From Actinomycetota bacterium (GTDB lineage Bacteria; Actinomycetota; Humimicrobiia; Humimicrobiales; Humimicrobiaceae): DNA of 14,897 bases. The stretch is from the NCBI GenBank assembly GCA_018399435.1, contig JAGYOJ010000014.1, positions 1 to 14,897 on the forward strand, given 5' to 3'. The notes beneath the pieces are model-generated. The model was given only the letters and a program-made list of their open reading frames with translations, did not search any database and was not told the origin of the DNA. The first letter of the stretch is position 1; every line of letters begins with the position of its first letter. Shown one piece after another: positions 1 to 7,335 of this stretch. The position numbers were made by a program, and so were the translations under genes.

Positions 1-1034
1 GTCAAGCATCTGCTGAGGCAACAGAATCTTCAGAACAGGAAACTACTCAAGAAGAAGAAGCTACTGAAGAAGAAATAGCAGAAGAAACTACAGAAGAAGC
101 TGAGGAAGCTACAGAAGAAGCAGCCGAAGAAGAAACTGAAGAAAAAACATGGAAAATTGGTTTTAACAACTATGCAGACTCCCATGAGTTTTGTGCAAAA
201 GTTTCTGCAGGAATAAGAGAAGAAGCTGAAAAAGCAGGCGTTGAATTAGAGTATGCTGAGGCAACAATGGATGGGGCTAAGATGATTGCAAATACCCAGA
301 CATTTATCGATAAGGGATGCGACCTAATAATAGATTTTAACTGGGTTCCTGAAGTAGGGGTCAATATGGTTAAAATGTGTGATGAAGCAGGAATTCCACT
401 TATTTCTATGGATACAGTGTATGAAGGCGCATACTATTTTGGTGCAGATTCATATACAGCAGGACAAGTATTAGGCGAGTATTTAGAAGGTGTAATTGCA
501 GAACAATGGGATGGAGAAATAGACGCTTTTGTTGGACTTTACTACCTTGGTGGTGGCGATATTGTAATGGATAGGGTTAAAGGTTGTGAAGATTACTTAA
601 AAGAATCAGATAAAATTAATTTTCCAAGTGATGATATGAATTTCTTATTTGATGCAGGTGGCAGTGACCAAACTGTTAAATGTAAACAGCAAGTAACTGA
701 TTTTTTAACTTCACATCCAGATTTAGATCAAATTGTATTTGTTACACATAATGACGAAAGCGGCGCAGGTGCATTTGCTGGCATAGAAGCCTCAGGCAGG
801 GAAGAAGATTGCTTGCTTGGCTCAACTGGCGGAGACACTCCTTTCCATGACCACATAAGAGCTGGCGGTGGAGATGTGTGGGTAGCTTCTAGCGCATTTG
901 CTCCTGAAAAATATGGTGAACAAGTAATACCTATGGCTATAGATATACTAGAAGGAAAAGATGTTCCTGAAAAAGTATACCTTGACCACTTTGTATTAAC
1001 TAAAGACAATCTAGACGAGTATTATCCCGAATAA
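1..1034 (+). CDS. Sugar ABC transporter substrate-binding lipoprotein, 5' partial
   Basis: This is the periplasmic or extracytoplasmic sugar-binding component of a ribose/xylose-type ABC importer (Peripla_BP_4, RbsB-like). The reading frame is open from base 3 with no stop upstream, so the true start and signal peptide lie before the window and the ATG at 267 is internal. The first ~48 visible residues are a Glu/Thr/Ala-rich linker. The mature fold begins near the WKIGF segment (base 150), a first beta strand typical of the family. Further family-like segments are GCDLIIDF, GIPLISMDT, the VFVTHNDESGAGA hinge region and a C-terminal GEQVIPMAIDILEGK. Six cysteines are scattered through the domain, which is unusual for an exported protein and fits a reducing habitat. 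The ATPase and permease follow directly. The ligand cannot be read from sequence; the isomerase and rhamnulokinase downstream hint at a deoxysugar or related sugar. Confidence 0.9.
   Translation, partial: QASAEATESSEQETTQEEEATEEEIAEETTEEAEEATEEAAEEETEEKTWKIGFNNYADSHEFCAKVSAGIREEAEKAGVELEYAEATMDGAKMIANTQTFIDKGCDLIIDFNWVPEVGVNMVKMCDEAGIPLISMDTVYEGAYYFGADSYTAGQVLGEYLEGVIAEQWDGEIDAFVGLYYLGGGDIVMDRVKGCEDYLKESDKINFPSDDMNFLFDAGGSDQTVKCKQQVTDFLTSHPDLDQIVFVTHNDESGAGAFAGIEASGREEDCLLGSTGGDTPFHDHIRAGGGDVWVASSAFAPEKYGEQVIPMAIDILEGKDVPEKVYLDHFVLTKDNLDEYYPE
48..149 (+). repeat. GAA-rich low-complexity tract coding an acidic linker
   Basis: An imperfect purine-rich repeat of GAA/GAG codons interspersed with GCT/GCA and ACT/ACA codons. 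It encodes a Glu/Ala/Thr linker in which about half of the residues are Glu. Its place just before the folded sugar-binding domain fits the flexible tether between a lipid-anchored cysteine and the binding domain. Such tracts can expand or contract by slippage. Confidence 0.7.
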
Positions 1035-1053
1035 GTAATATTTTTTCCGCCCA

Positions 1054-1071
1054 TACAAGATAATACTTGTA
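1054..1071 (+). promoter_or_regulatory. Intercistronic hairpin between binding protein and ATPase genes
   Basis: TACAAG (1054-1059) and CTTGTA (1066-1071) form a perfect 6-bp inverted repeat with a 6-nt loop. It sits between the binding-protein stop and the ATPase ribosome-binding site (1077-1088). No T-run follows, so it is not a classical terminator. Hairpins at this place in sugar ABC operons often stabilise the upstream mRNA so that binding protein is made in excess; that role is inferred here. Confidence 0.35.
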
Positions 1072-1095
1072 AACAAAGAGGAGAAGGGAAATAAT

Positions 1096-2613
1096 TTGGA
1101 AAACTACCTATTAAAAATGGAAAATATTAAAAAGAGTTTCCCTGGCGTACTTGCTCTTGAAGGTGTGAGTGTAGATCTTAAGAAAGGTGAAGTACTTGCC
1201 CTTGTAGGAGAAAATGGTGCAGGGAAGTCCACTCTTATGAAGATTCTCTCTGGTGCATACCAACCTGATAGTGGTGAAATATTTCTAAATGGTGAAAAAA
1301 TAGATCATAATTATAATCCTGGTAAGGCTATTGATATGGGGATATCAAGCATTTACCAAGAGTTTAATAATCTTCCAGATATGAGCGTTGCAGAAAACAT
1401 TTTTTTGGGAGAAATTCCAAAAAATGCTTTTAGGTTTATTGATTATAAAAAGTTATATAAAGATGCAAAAGAAATAATGTCAAAGGTGGGTCTAAACTGT
1501 AATCCTAAATTAGAGGCAGTCCACCTTTCAGTAGCAGAAAGGCAGCTTTTAGAAATTGCAAAGGCTATTTCTAAAGATGCAAAAATTATAATAATGGATG
1601 AACCAACAGCCCCATTAAATGATGAAGAAACTGAGACTTTATTTAAATTGATAAAAAAATTAACTGCTGAAGGAAAATCTGTTATCTATATATCACATAG
1701 GATTGAGGAAGTTTTTAAGGTTTCACAGAGAGTTGTAGTGTTAAGAGACGGAAAAAAAGTAGCCGTCCTTGATACAAAAAAAACAGATAAAAATGAGATA
1801 GTCAGGCTCATGGTTGGCCGGGATATAAAAGAAATGTTTCCTATTTCAAAAACAAAGATAGGAGAGACCGTACTTGAAGTTGAAGGGCTTGATAATGAAT
1901 TTATAAAAAATGTATCCTTTAAGGTAAGGCGGGGAGAAATCCTAGGCTTATTTGGGTTGATGGGTTCAGGAAGGACAAAAATTGCAGAAACAATTTTTGG
2001 CAAGGAAAAATTGCTTTCGGGAACTATAAAGGTAGACAAAAAATTAAGAAAGATAAACAATCCAAATGCAGCCATTAAAGCAGGTATTGGATATCTATCT
2101 CCTGACAGGAAACAAGATGGTTTAGTGCTTGTACATACTGTAAAAAATAACATTTCGCTTGCTTCATTGGAGTTTTATAGAATGTTTAAATTTTTCTTAA
2201 ATTTAAAAGATGAGCAAAAGGATGTAAATAAATGGATAAAAAGGATGAACATTAAGACTCCAAGCATAAATTCTATCGTTGAAAGTCTTTCTGGAGGCAA
2301 TCAGCAAAAAGTTGTTGTAGCGAAGTGGGTAAACACAAATCCTGATGTTTTGATAATGAATGAGCCAACTAGAGGCATTGATGTTGGCGCGAAAATTGAA
2401 GTTTATAAAATAATGGAAAACCTTTGTGAAAAAGGGCTTGGAATTGTAATGATATCATCAGAACTTTTAGAAATTATTGCTATTTCTGACAAAATATTAA
2501 CTGTACATGAAGGGGAAATTACAAACTCTTTTGAAAAAGAAGATTTTAATCAAGAAAATATTTTAAAATCTGCATTGGGTAAGAAGGAGAAATATGAACA
2601 ACTCAAAAAATAA
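1096..2613 (+). CDS. Sugar ABC transporter ATP-binding protein, RbsA/XylG type, two nucleotide-binding domains
   Basis: Cytoplasmic ATPase of the sugar importer, 505 residues, the normal size for a fused double-domain RbsA/MglA-type subunit. In domain 1, the Walker A GENGAGKST is at residues 38-46, the Q-loop Gln at 88, the signature LSVAERQ at 144-150, Walker B IIIMDEP at 164-170 and the switch His at 201. Domain 2 has the degenerate P-loop GLMGSGRTK (287-295, Arg in place of Lys) usual for this family, a canonical LSGGNQQ signature (398-404) and a Walker B in which Asn422 replaces the expected Asp (IMNEPTRG). The start is TTG at 1096, supported by AGAGGAGAAGGG at 1077-1088; the internal ATG at 1117 is poorly spaced. 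The gene overlaps the permease gene by 20 nt, so the two are probably translationally coupled. Confidence 0.95.
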   Translation: MENYLLKMENIKKSFPGVLALEGVSVDLKKGEVLALVGENGAGKSTLMKILSGAYQPDSGEIFLNGEKIDHNYNPGKAIDMGISSIYQEFNNLPDMSVAENIFLGEIPKNAFRFIDYKKLYKDAKEIMSKVGLNCNPKLEAVHLSVAERQLLEIAKAISKDAKIIIMDEPTAPLNDEETETLFKLIKKLTAEGKSVIYISHRIEEVFKVSQRVVVLRDGKKVAVLDTKKTDKNEIVRLMVGRDIKEMFPISKTKIGETVLEVEGLDNEFIKNVSFKVRRGEILGLFGLMGSGRTKIAETIFGKEKLLSGTIKVDKKLRKINNPNAAIKAGIGYLSPDRKQDGLVLVHTVKNNISLASLEFYRMFKFFLNLKDEQKDVNKWIKRMNIKTPSINSIVESLSGGNQQKVVVAKWVNTNPDVLIMNEPTRGIDVGAKIEVYKIMENLCEKGLGIVMISSELLEIIAISDKILTVHEGEITNSFEKEDFNQENILKSALGKKEKYEQLKK

Positions 2614-3601
2614 TCTCTCTGACAGAAAATTTGCTGGTTCAAAGACAGTATTGGGGGAAATAAACAGGACTTGGGGCACACAGCTTAGTGTATTGGGAGC
2701 TATTTTACTTTTAGTAATTGGTTTTAGTGTCGCAAGCCCTTATTTTTTTACTTTCAATAATCTTGTTAATGTTGGCCATTATATGTCTATTATGGGAATA
2801 CTTGCTGCAGGTTGTACGGTTGCTTTAATAATCGGCGCCTTAGACGTAAGCCAGTATTCTAACCTTGCGTTGACAGGTGTATTTTGTATTCTTCTGGACA
2901 GAGCAGGGGTCTCAATATGGCTTATATTCATATTTGCTTTAGTGGCAGGTACATTCCTTGGCCTTATTAATGGCTTTATTGTTACAGTGCTTAAAATAAA
3001 TCCAATTATTGGCACAATTGCATCTGGAATGGTAATGAGGGGAGTCACTTATATGATTACTGAAGGGAAAGCCCTCTCAATTAGCCCTGAAAATTCAGAT
3101 GTCTATTATGCGTTAGGCCGGGGGACCTTCTTAGGAATACCCATAACCATATTAATTATGGCGTTGGTTTATCTGGTAATTTTTATAATTTTAAAATATA
3201 CAGCATTTGGCCGGCAGATATATGCTGTTGGCGGCAATAGCGATGCCTCTTACCTTGCTGGAATCAATATAAAAAATGTAAGAATAGGTGCCTTAATGAT
3301 TGCAGGGGCTACTGCTGGAATAGGCGGATTCTTTTTGCTTGCCCAATTAGGGTCCATGCAGCCAAATACAGGAGAGGCTACATTATTGGATATTATAGCA
3401 GCTGTATTAATAGGTGGCCTTAGCCTGTCAGGAGGAAAAGGTAAATTGACCGGTACAATTCTTGGAGTGATAACTTTAATAATAATTCAAAATGGCATGA
3501 CACTTCTTGGAATCCAGTCATTCTGGCAGATGATGGTTAGAGGCATTATTATTATTATTGCTGTATATATAGATGTATTAAGAGGCGGAGGATATAAATA
3601 A
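2594..3601 (+). CDS. Sugar ABC transporter permease, RbsC type
   Basis: Inner-membrane permease of the BPD_transp_2 family, 335 residues, probably working as a homodimer with the double-domain ATPase. After a polar N-terminus of ~30 residues there are about eight to ten hydrophobic segments, starting with LSVLGAILLLVIGF and ending with IIIIIAVYIDVLRGG. The cytoplasmic coupling-loop region FGRQIYAVGGNSDASYLAGI matches the conserved FGRxxYAIGGNxxAAxLSGI motif of ribose/xylose permeases. The C-terminal half has the family GGxSLxGGxGxLxGTxxG motif. The ATG is preceded by AAGGAGA (2584-2590), inside the end of the ATPase gene. This is the last gene of the transporter block; a 200-nt gap follows. 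Confidence 0.95.
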   Translation: MNNSKNNLSDRKFAGSKTVLGEINRTWGTQLSVLGAILLLVIGFSVASPYFFTFNNLVNVGHYMSIMGILAAGCTVALIIGALDVSQYSNLALTGVFCILLDRAGVSIWLIFIFALVAGTFLGLINGFIVTVLKINPIIGTIASGMVMRGVTYMITEGKALSISPENSDVYYALGRGTFLGIPITILIMALVYLVIFIILKYTAFGRQIYAVGGNSDASYLAGINIKNVRIGALMIAGATAGIGGFFLLAQLGSMQPNTGEATLLDIIAAVLIGGLSLSGGKGKLTGTILGVITLIIIQNGMTLLGIQSFWQMMVRGIIIIIAVYIDVLRGGGYK

Positions 3602-3620
3602 TATGTTTCGCAAATTGAAA

Positions 3621-3650
3621 TTGTTTAACCTAGTTAAGGTAAAATAAAAT
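3621..3650 (+). promoter_or_regulatory. Weak candidate promoter upstream of the amidohydrolase cluster
   Basis: TTGTTT (3621-3626) and TAAAAT (3645-3650) are separated by 18 nt. Both hexamers are imperfect and such matches are frequent in AT-rich DNA. The site is listed because the gap separates the transporter from the catabolic genes and holds repeat motifs directly downstream. Confidence 0.2.
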
Positions 3651-3654
3651 TTGG

Positions 3655-3727
3655 TTATCTGTATTTTTAGAAAGAGTTAGATATTTTAAACGGTAGCTTT
3701 TTATCTGTAGAAATATTAATAGATAAA
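3655..3727 (+). repeat. TTATCT direct and inverted repeats, operator-like
   Basis: The 9-mer TTATCTGTA occurs twice in direct orientation (3655-3663 and 3701-3709). The second copy is the left arm of a perfect 7-bp inverted repeat, TTTATCT (3700-3706) with AGATAAA (3721-3727), spaced by 14 nt. Three related half-sites in ~70 nt of a short intergenic region, just after a weak promoter candidate, could be a repressor site. No regulator gene is in the window to pair with it. Confidence 0.35.
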
Positions 3728-3756
3728 GGGGCTGGCTGTTAAAAACAGGTGCCCCT
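3727..3756 (+). promoter_or_regulatory. GC-rich hairpin before the amidohydrolase cluster
   Basis: AGGGGC (3727-3732) pairs perfectly with GCCCCT (3751-3756). Inside it, CTGTT (3736-3740) pairs with AACAG (3744-3748) around an AAA loop, leaving a small asymmetric internal loop. It is the most GC-rich structure in an AT-rich gap. No U-run follows, so it is not a typical intrinsic terminator. It could be an mRNA processing or stability element, or a weak attenuator separating the transporter from the downstream genes. Confidence 0.4.
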
Positions 3757-3802
3757 CATATATTCCGGATAGGACTTAATAATAATAAATATTAAGGTTG
3801 GC

Positions 3803-4603
3803 ATGATTAAATTTTTTGACGTAAATTTTTGGATAGGCAGTAGCGATTATTGGCTTAGCAGTGATTTATACAATGATAAAGAAAAGCAAAAAGATCTTTT
3901 AAAGATTAAAGAAAAATTAAAAGACAATGATATAAGAAAAGTTTTAGTAACTAATAAGCTTGCATTAAACTACGATTGGGATGTCGGAAATGGAAGGCTG
4001 CTAAATTCTAAACTTTCAAAAATAGAAAATCTTTATTACAGCTTTGTCTTAAATCCTGATATATATTTTAAATATGACATTAACAATTATATTAAAAAAG
4101 CTTTTCAAAACAAAGTAAGGCTTTTTAGGGTTTTCCCCAAAAAACAATTATTCTACATAAATGATTTTTATATGGAAAAAATATTTGATGTACTTTCCGA
4201 AAAGAAATTCCCGGTAATGCTGGACTTGAAACAATTTGATATCACTGGCGCAAAATATTTTGATATTAATGTTGTTGAGACTGTTTTGGAAAAATATCAG
4301 GATATGCCTGTGATAATGGAAGCCAGCTTGAAGCAATGCATGTTTAGCCGCTATTTTTTCCCGCTCTTAGAAAAATTTGAAAACTTATATCTTGAAATAA
4401 GCGGCTTGCTTCTTTATGACCAGATTGAATTATATGTTGAAAAGTTCGGATCAGACAGACTCATTTTTGGTACTAATTACCCTAATCTGCCTATAGAAAT
4501 TAATACTAATAGAATAATACTTGCAGATATTAGCGGAGAGGATAAGCGCAATATAGCATTTAATAATTTAAATAATATTATAGAGGGTATTGAAATTGGC
4601 TAA
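3803..4603 (+). CDS. Degenerate amidohydrolase-like TIM-barrel protein A1 (putative pseudoenzyme)
   Basis: A 266-residue protein of the amidohydrolase_2-type fold, recognised by its overall layout: an N-terminal FFDVNFWIG segment, a barrel body and a C-terminal RLIFGTNYP segment. The metal-binding residues expected in active members are all replaced. The N-terminal HxH becomes Asn-x-Trp (residues 8-10), the strand with the first barrel His becomes DLKQ (141-144), the HSGG strand becomes MEASLKQ (172-178), and the catalytic Asp of FGTD becomes Asn225 in GTNYPN. These replacements recur in A2 (6556-7335), so they are maintained rather than decayed. The gene ends inside the start of the catalytically intact B1. 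A structural or regulatory subunit of an A/B complex is the simplest inference; activity on its own substrate without metal is the alternative. Start ATG 3803 has a modest AAGG site. Confidence 0.75.
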   Translation: MIKFFDVNFWIGSSDYWLSSDLYNDKEKQKDLLKIKEKLKDNDIRKVLVTNKLALNYDWDVGNGRLLNSKLSKIENLYYSFVLNPDIYFKYDINNYIKKAFQNKVRLFRVFPKKQLFYINDFYMEKIFDVLSEKKFPVMLDLKQFDITGAKYFDINVVETVLEKYQDMPVIMEASLKQCMFSRYFFPLLEKFENLYLEISGLLLYDQIELYVEKFGSDRLIFGTNYPNLPIEINTNRIILADISGEDKRNIAFNNLNNIIEGIEIG

Positions 4604-5411
4604 AATAAGCATAAATGAAGAATTAAAAAAGTTTAAATTTATTGATTCACATATGCATCTAGGAGTGGCTGCTAATACCCTATATTATAAATATAGCGAT
4701 GATAGGGTTATAGAGATCCAAAAAAAATTTAATGTAGAAACTACTATTTGCTCCCAGACTATAGGTATAATGGGAGACCTGGATGCCCAAATAGAAGAAA
4801 TAATAAAAAACCAGAAAAAATTTGGGGATTTTATTTACTGGCAACTGGTATATATTGCTGAACAATCAGAGAAATCCTTAGATATTATTGAAAAATACAG
4901 AAATAAGATTAATTTTGCAGGCATAAAAATATATTCTGTAGGCTCAGAGCTAGGCCTTGACGATAAGAAATATTATCCTTTATGGGAATATGCAATGGCA
5001 AATGATATAGTGGTGGCTGCCCATACCTGGAGCCCTTATACAGAAAATCCCAAACAATTTTACAGCAATCCGTTATTGCTGGAAAGCGTGCTTAAGGATT
5101 TTACAAACCTTAAGGTCCTTTTGGTTCATTCAGGGGGAAAAGCAGATTTTTATGATGAAGTTATAGAGCTTGTTAGAAAACATGATACTTTGTATATGGA
5201 TTTTTCAGGAGACTGTTTTTATCCACCTGTATTTAAAAAAGTATTAGATAGAGTTGGAAAGGGCAAGAGCCTATTTGGAACAGATATGCCCATGATGGAT
5301 ATCAGGTATCACTTAAGCAATGTAATTGCTGCAGATATCAGTGATGAAGATAAAAAAGACATTTTTTATAATAATGCAGCCAGGCTTTTTAAATTAGATA
5401 AGGTTTATTAA
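4596..5411 (+). CDS. Amidohydrolase_2-family metal-dependent hydrolase B1
   Basis: A TIM-barrel metal-dependent hydrolase or decarboxylase-type protein (amidohydrolase_2, PF04909-like), ~271 residues. The ligand set is complete: IDSHMHLG near the N-terminus (His19, His21), AAHTWSP (His143), LLVHSGGK (His178) and FGTDMP (Asp230). Paralogous B2 shares the segments NPKQ, SNPLLL, YPPVF and DMPM.DIRYH. The family includes lactonases, amidases and aromatic-acid decarboxylases, so the substrate is open; with sugar genes around, a sugar lactone or ester is plausible (inference). I prefer the TTG at 4596 over the TTG at 4590, because GAGGG (4583-4587) is 8 nt from the former and only 2 from the latter. 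The overlap with A1 is then 8 nt, exactly as between A2 and B2. Confidence 0.85.
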   Translation: MAKISINEELKKFKFIDSHMHLGVAANTLYYKYSDDRVIEIQKKFNVETTICSQTIGIMGDLDAQIEEIIKNQKKFGDFIYWQLVYIAEQSEKSLDIIEKYRNKINFAGIKIYSVGSELGLDDKKYYPLWEYAMANDIVVAAHTWSPYTENPKQFYSNPLLLESVLKDFTNLKVLLVHSGGKADFYDEVIELVRKHDTLYMDFSGDCFYPPVFKKVLDRVGKGKSLFGTDMPMMDIRYHLSNVIAADISDEDKKDIFYNNAARLFKLDKVY

Positions 5412-5450
5412 TAAAGTATTAAAATGTTTTAAATTAGAAAAGGATTAAAA

Positions 5451-6554
5451 ATGATAGAGCATAAAAAATTTGAGCCGTATCTAGGTGAACCGGACAAGGA
5501 AAGGCTTATAGCAGCCATGAAAGGGCAACCTGTAGACAGGGTCCCTAATATTGAAAATCTGATAGAAGATAAACATGTAGAAAAGATACTTGGCCGGTAT
5601 GCAGGAAACACCTTGGCAATTGGAGGAGATCCTGCAAAAGGCGCAGATGCCGAGCAGGGAAGGCCAATGCGCCCTGATGATTTTATAGACCTATGTAATG
5701 TAATAGGCCAGGATGCAATTTTTTTTGATGCTGGAATGTGGACTCCTTTTAAAAAACCTGACAAGCAGGGCAAGTTAGTGCATGCATATGATAAGAGCAT
5801 AAAGAACAGGGACGATTTTAAAAAAGTTGTTTTAGATGCTGATAAGCAGTTAGAGGGCGCTAAAAAATATTTAAAAGAATACAAGGATGCAGTTAAAAAA
5901 AGAAAGAGCAAGTTAGGAATAGGGGCAGTATACGGCTGCGTATTCCAAACTTTGTATGAATTTGTGGTAGGAATGAATGACTTTATGATGCTGTGTTATG
6001 AAGACAGGGATCTTGTAGAAGAGATGTTAGAGGTATCTACCCAGCATTTTGTAAATATTACAAAAATTTTAGTGGAAAATGGCACAGATTTCATATTCAT
6101 TGGCGATGACGTAGCATTTAAGACAGGGCTTTTTATCCCCCCTAAAATCATGAAGGAAATATGGGTGCCGCGCATGGCAAGAATAATGGAGCCTGCTGTT
6201 GATAAAGATATTCCCATAATGTTTCATTCCGATGGGAAAATAGATGACATCGTTGAAGATTTAATTGAAATGGGTGTTGATACTATCAACCCTTTAGACC
6301 CATACGGCATTAATTATGCCGATTACAAGAGAAGGTTCGGTTCAAGAGTTACCCTTTGCGGCAATATAGATATAGAATTTCCTCTTGCAAAGGGCACTCC
6401 GGAAGATATTGAAAAAGATGTAAAAGAGCATATGGAAGTTTTAAAGCCGGGCTACAGGTATATATCAGATAGCTCACATTCTATTGTTAATTATATACCG
6501 CATGAAAACTATATCGCTTATATTAATTCTGTACATAAACATGGGGTGTATTAA
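5451..6554 (+). CDS. URO-D superfamily protein U1 (methyltransferase-like, not HemE)
   Basis: A 367-residue member of the uroporphyrinogen decarboxylase superfamily (PF01208), which also holds corrinoid-dependent methyltransferases such as MtaA/MtbA and CmuA. The N-terminus has the ERLIAAMKGQPVDRVP opening. GDDVAFKTGLFIPP lies near 218-231, FHSDGKIDDIVEDL near 258-271, TINPLDP near 278-284, LCGNID near 302-307 and ISDSSHSI near 338-345. The N-terminal substrate-binding arginine motif of true HemE is absent. The Zn-binding H-x-C...C of MtaA-type enzymes reads H259-S-D261, with Ser341/Ser342 in the region of the last Cys, so a canonical thiol-activating zinc site is not present. AAAGGA precedes the ATG. 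Only 1 nt separates its stop from the ATG of A2, which implies coupling. Function unknown; a methyl transfer or demethylation role is possible. Confidence 0.85.
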   Translation: MIEHKKFEPYLGEPDKERLIAAMKGQPVDRVPNIENLIEDKHVEKILGRYAGNTLAIGGDPAKGADAEQGRPMRPDDFIDLCNVIGQDAIFFDAGMWTPFKKPDKQGKLVHAYDKSIKNRDDFKKVVLDADKQLEGAKKYLKEYKDAVKKRKSKLGIGAVYGCVFQTLYEFVVGMNDFMMLCYEDRDLVEEMLEVSTQHFVNITKILVENGTDFIFIGDDVAFKTGLFIPPKIMKEIWVPRMARIMEPAVDKDIPIMFHSDGKIDDIVEDLIEMGVDTINPLDPYGINYADYKRRFGSRVTLCGNIDIEFPLAKGTPEDIEKDVKEHMEVLKPGYRYISDSSHSIVNYIPHENYIAYINSVHKHGVY

Positions 6555-6555
6555 A

Positions 6556-7335
6556 ATGCAAAAATATTTTGATTGTAATTTATGGGTTGAAGGATATGAA
6601 TATAAAAATGGGGCTACAGATAAAATAAATGAATTAGAGAAAAAACTTAAGAAAAATAATATAGATAAGGCCATTTTAACCAATAAATTATCCCTAAGCT
6701 ATGATTGGGAAATTGGCAATAGTGAATTAATCGAAAATAGCGAATTACAAAAAAAAGAAAATATATTTTTTTCAGCAGTAATTGTTCCTGAGCTATTTAC
6801 AGACAAGAATTTAGAAAAGTATATGAAAAAACGCTTAAAGGAAAAGGCCAGGATTATTAGGATATTTCCTAAATCACACCTTTTTTATATAAATGATTTT
6901 TATATGAATAAAGTTTATGATTTTCTATCTAATTATAGGATACCCTTGATGATTGATTTAAAGCAATTAGACATTACTTCAAATAAGAGTTTTGCGATAT
7001 GGGATTTAAAGGATTTGCTTTCCAGACATAAAGGCATGCCTGTAATAATGGAGTGCAGTTTAAAGCAATTAATGTTTTCCAGGCTTTTTTATCCTCTATT
7101 GGCAGAATATGAGAACCTCTATATTGAATTAAGCAATCTCTTATTAATTGACCAGATAGAAGATATTGCTAAAAGGTTTGGGTCCCACAGAATTATTTTT
7201 GGCTCAAATTATCCCAACCTTGATTTAGAAATTTCTGCAGGCAGGCTGATGCTTTCAGATTTGCCTGAAAAAATGCTAGAAGATATTGCTTATAAAAATC
7301 TTGAAAAAATATTAAGGAGAATAAAAATTGGTTGA
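6556..7335 (+). CDS. Degenerate amidohydrolase-like TIM-barrel protein A2 (putative pseudoenzyme)
   Basis: A 259-residue paralogue of A1, alignable end to end. Shared blocks are TNKL-x-L-x-YDW (43-51), FYINDFYM (110-117), DLKQ-x-DIT (134-141), MPVIME-x-SLKQ (161-171), DQIE (199-202) and FG-x-NYPN (215-221). As in A1, the amidohydrolase metal ligands are gone: HxH is Asn8-x-Trp10, the HSGG His is Cys167, and the FGSD Asp is Asn218. The ATG at 6556 is chosen over the in-frame ATG at 6484 because it gives an N-terminus that matches A1 (MQKYFDCNLW against MIKFFDVNFW), has GGGGTG at 6542-6547, and avoids a 71-nt overlap with U1. The gene overlaps B2 by 8 nt. It is probably the non-catalytic partner of B2. 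Confidence 0.75.
   Translation: MQKYFDCNLWVEGYEYKNGATDKINELEKKLKKNNIDKAILTNKLSLSYDWEIGNSELIENSELQKKENIFFSAVIVPELFTDKNLEKYMKKRLKEKARIIRIFPKSHLFYINDFYMNKVYDFLSNYRIPLMIDLKQLDITSNKSFAIWDLKDLLSRHKGMPVIMECSLKQLMFSRLFYPLLAEYENLYIELSNLLLIDQIEDIAKRFGSHRIIFGSNYPNLDLEISAGRLMLSDLPEKMLEDIAYKNLEKILRRIKIG

Noticed and set aside
267..269. ATG as the start of the sugar-binding protein
   Set aside because: The frame is open back to base 3 and encodes the first strand of the binding fold (WKIGF...), so this Met is internal.
1686..2153. Minus-strand open frame of 155 codons opposite the ATPase gene
   Set aside because: Antisense to conserved ATPase coding sequence, low-complexity translation, no convincing ribosome-binding site.
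3603..3647. 14-codon basic small ORF directly after the permease gene (possible leader peptide)
   Set aside because: Very short, with its Shine-Dalgarno-like GGAGG explained by permease codons (Arg-Gly-Gly-Gly); no codon pattern suggests attenuation.
4590..4592. TTG as the start of B1
   Set aside because: It lies 2 nt from GAGGG; the TTG at 4596 has proper 8-nt spacing and gives the same overlap as in A2-B2.
5429..5911. Minus-strand open frame of 160 codons opposite U1
   Set aside because: Ser/Leu/Phe-rich translation without recognisable motifs, fully antisense to a well-supported gene.
5451..6554. Naming U1 (and U2, U3) as HemE, uroporphyrinogen decarboxylase of haem synthesis
   Set aside because: The conserved HemE N-terminal arginine motif is missing, there are three divergent copies, and no other haem gene is nearby.
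6484..6555. Upstream in-frame ATG for A2
   Set aside because: It would overlap U1 by 71 nt and add a hydrophobic N-terminus not present in A1; ATG 6556 matches A1 and has a better ribosome-binding site.
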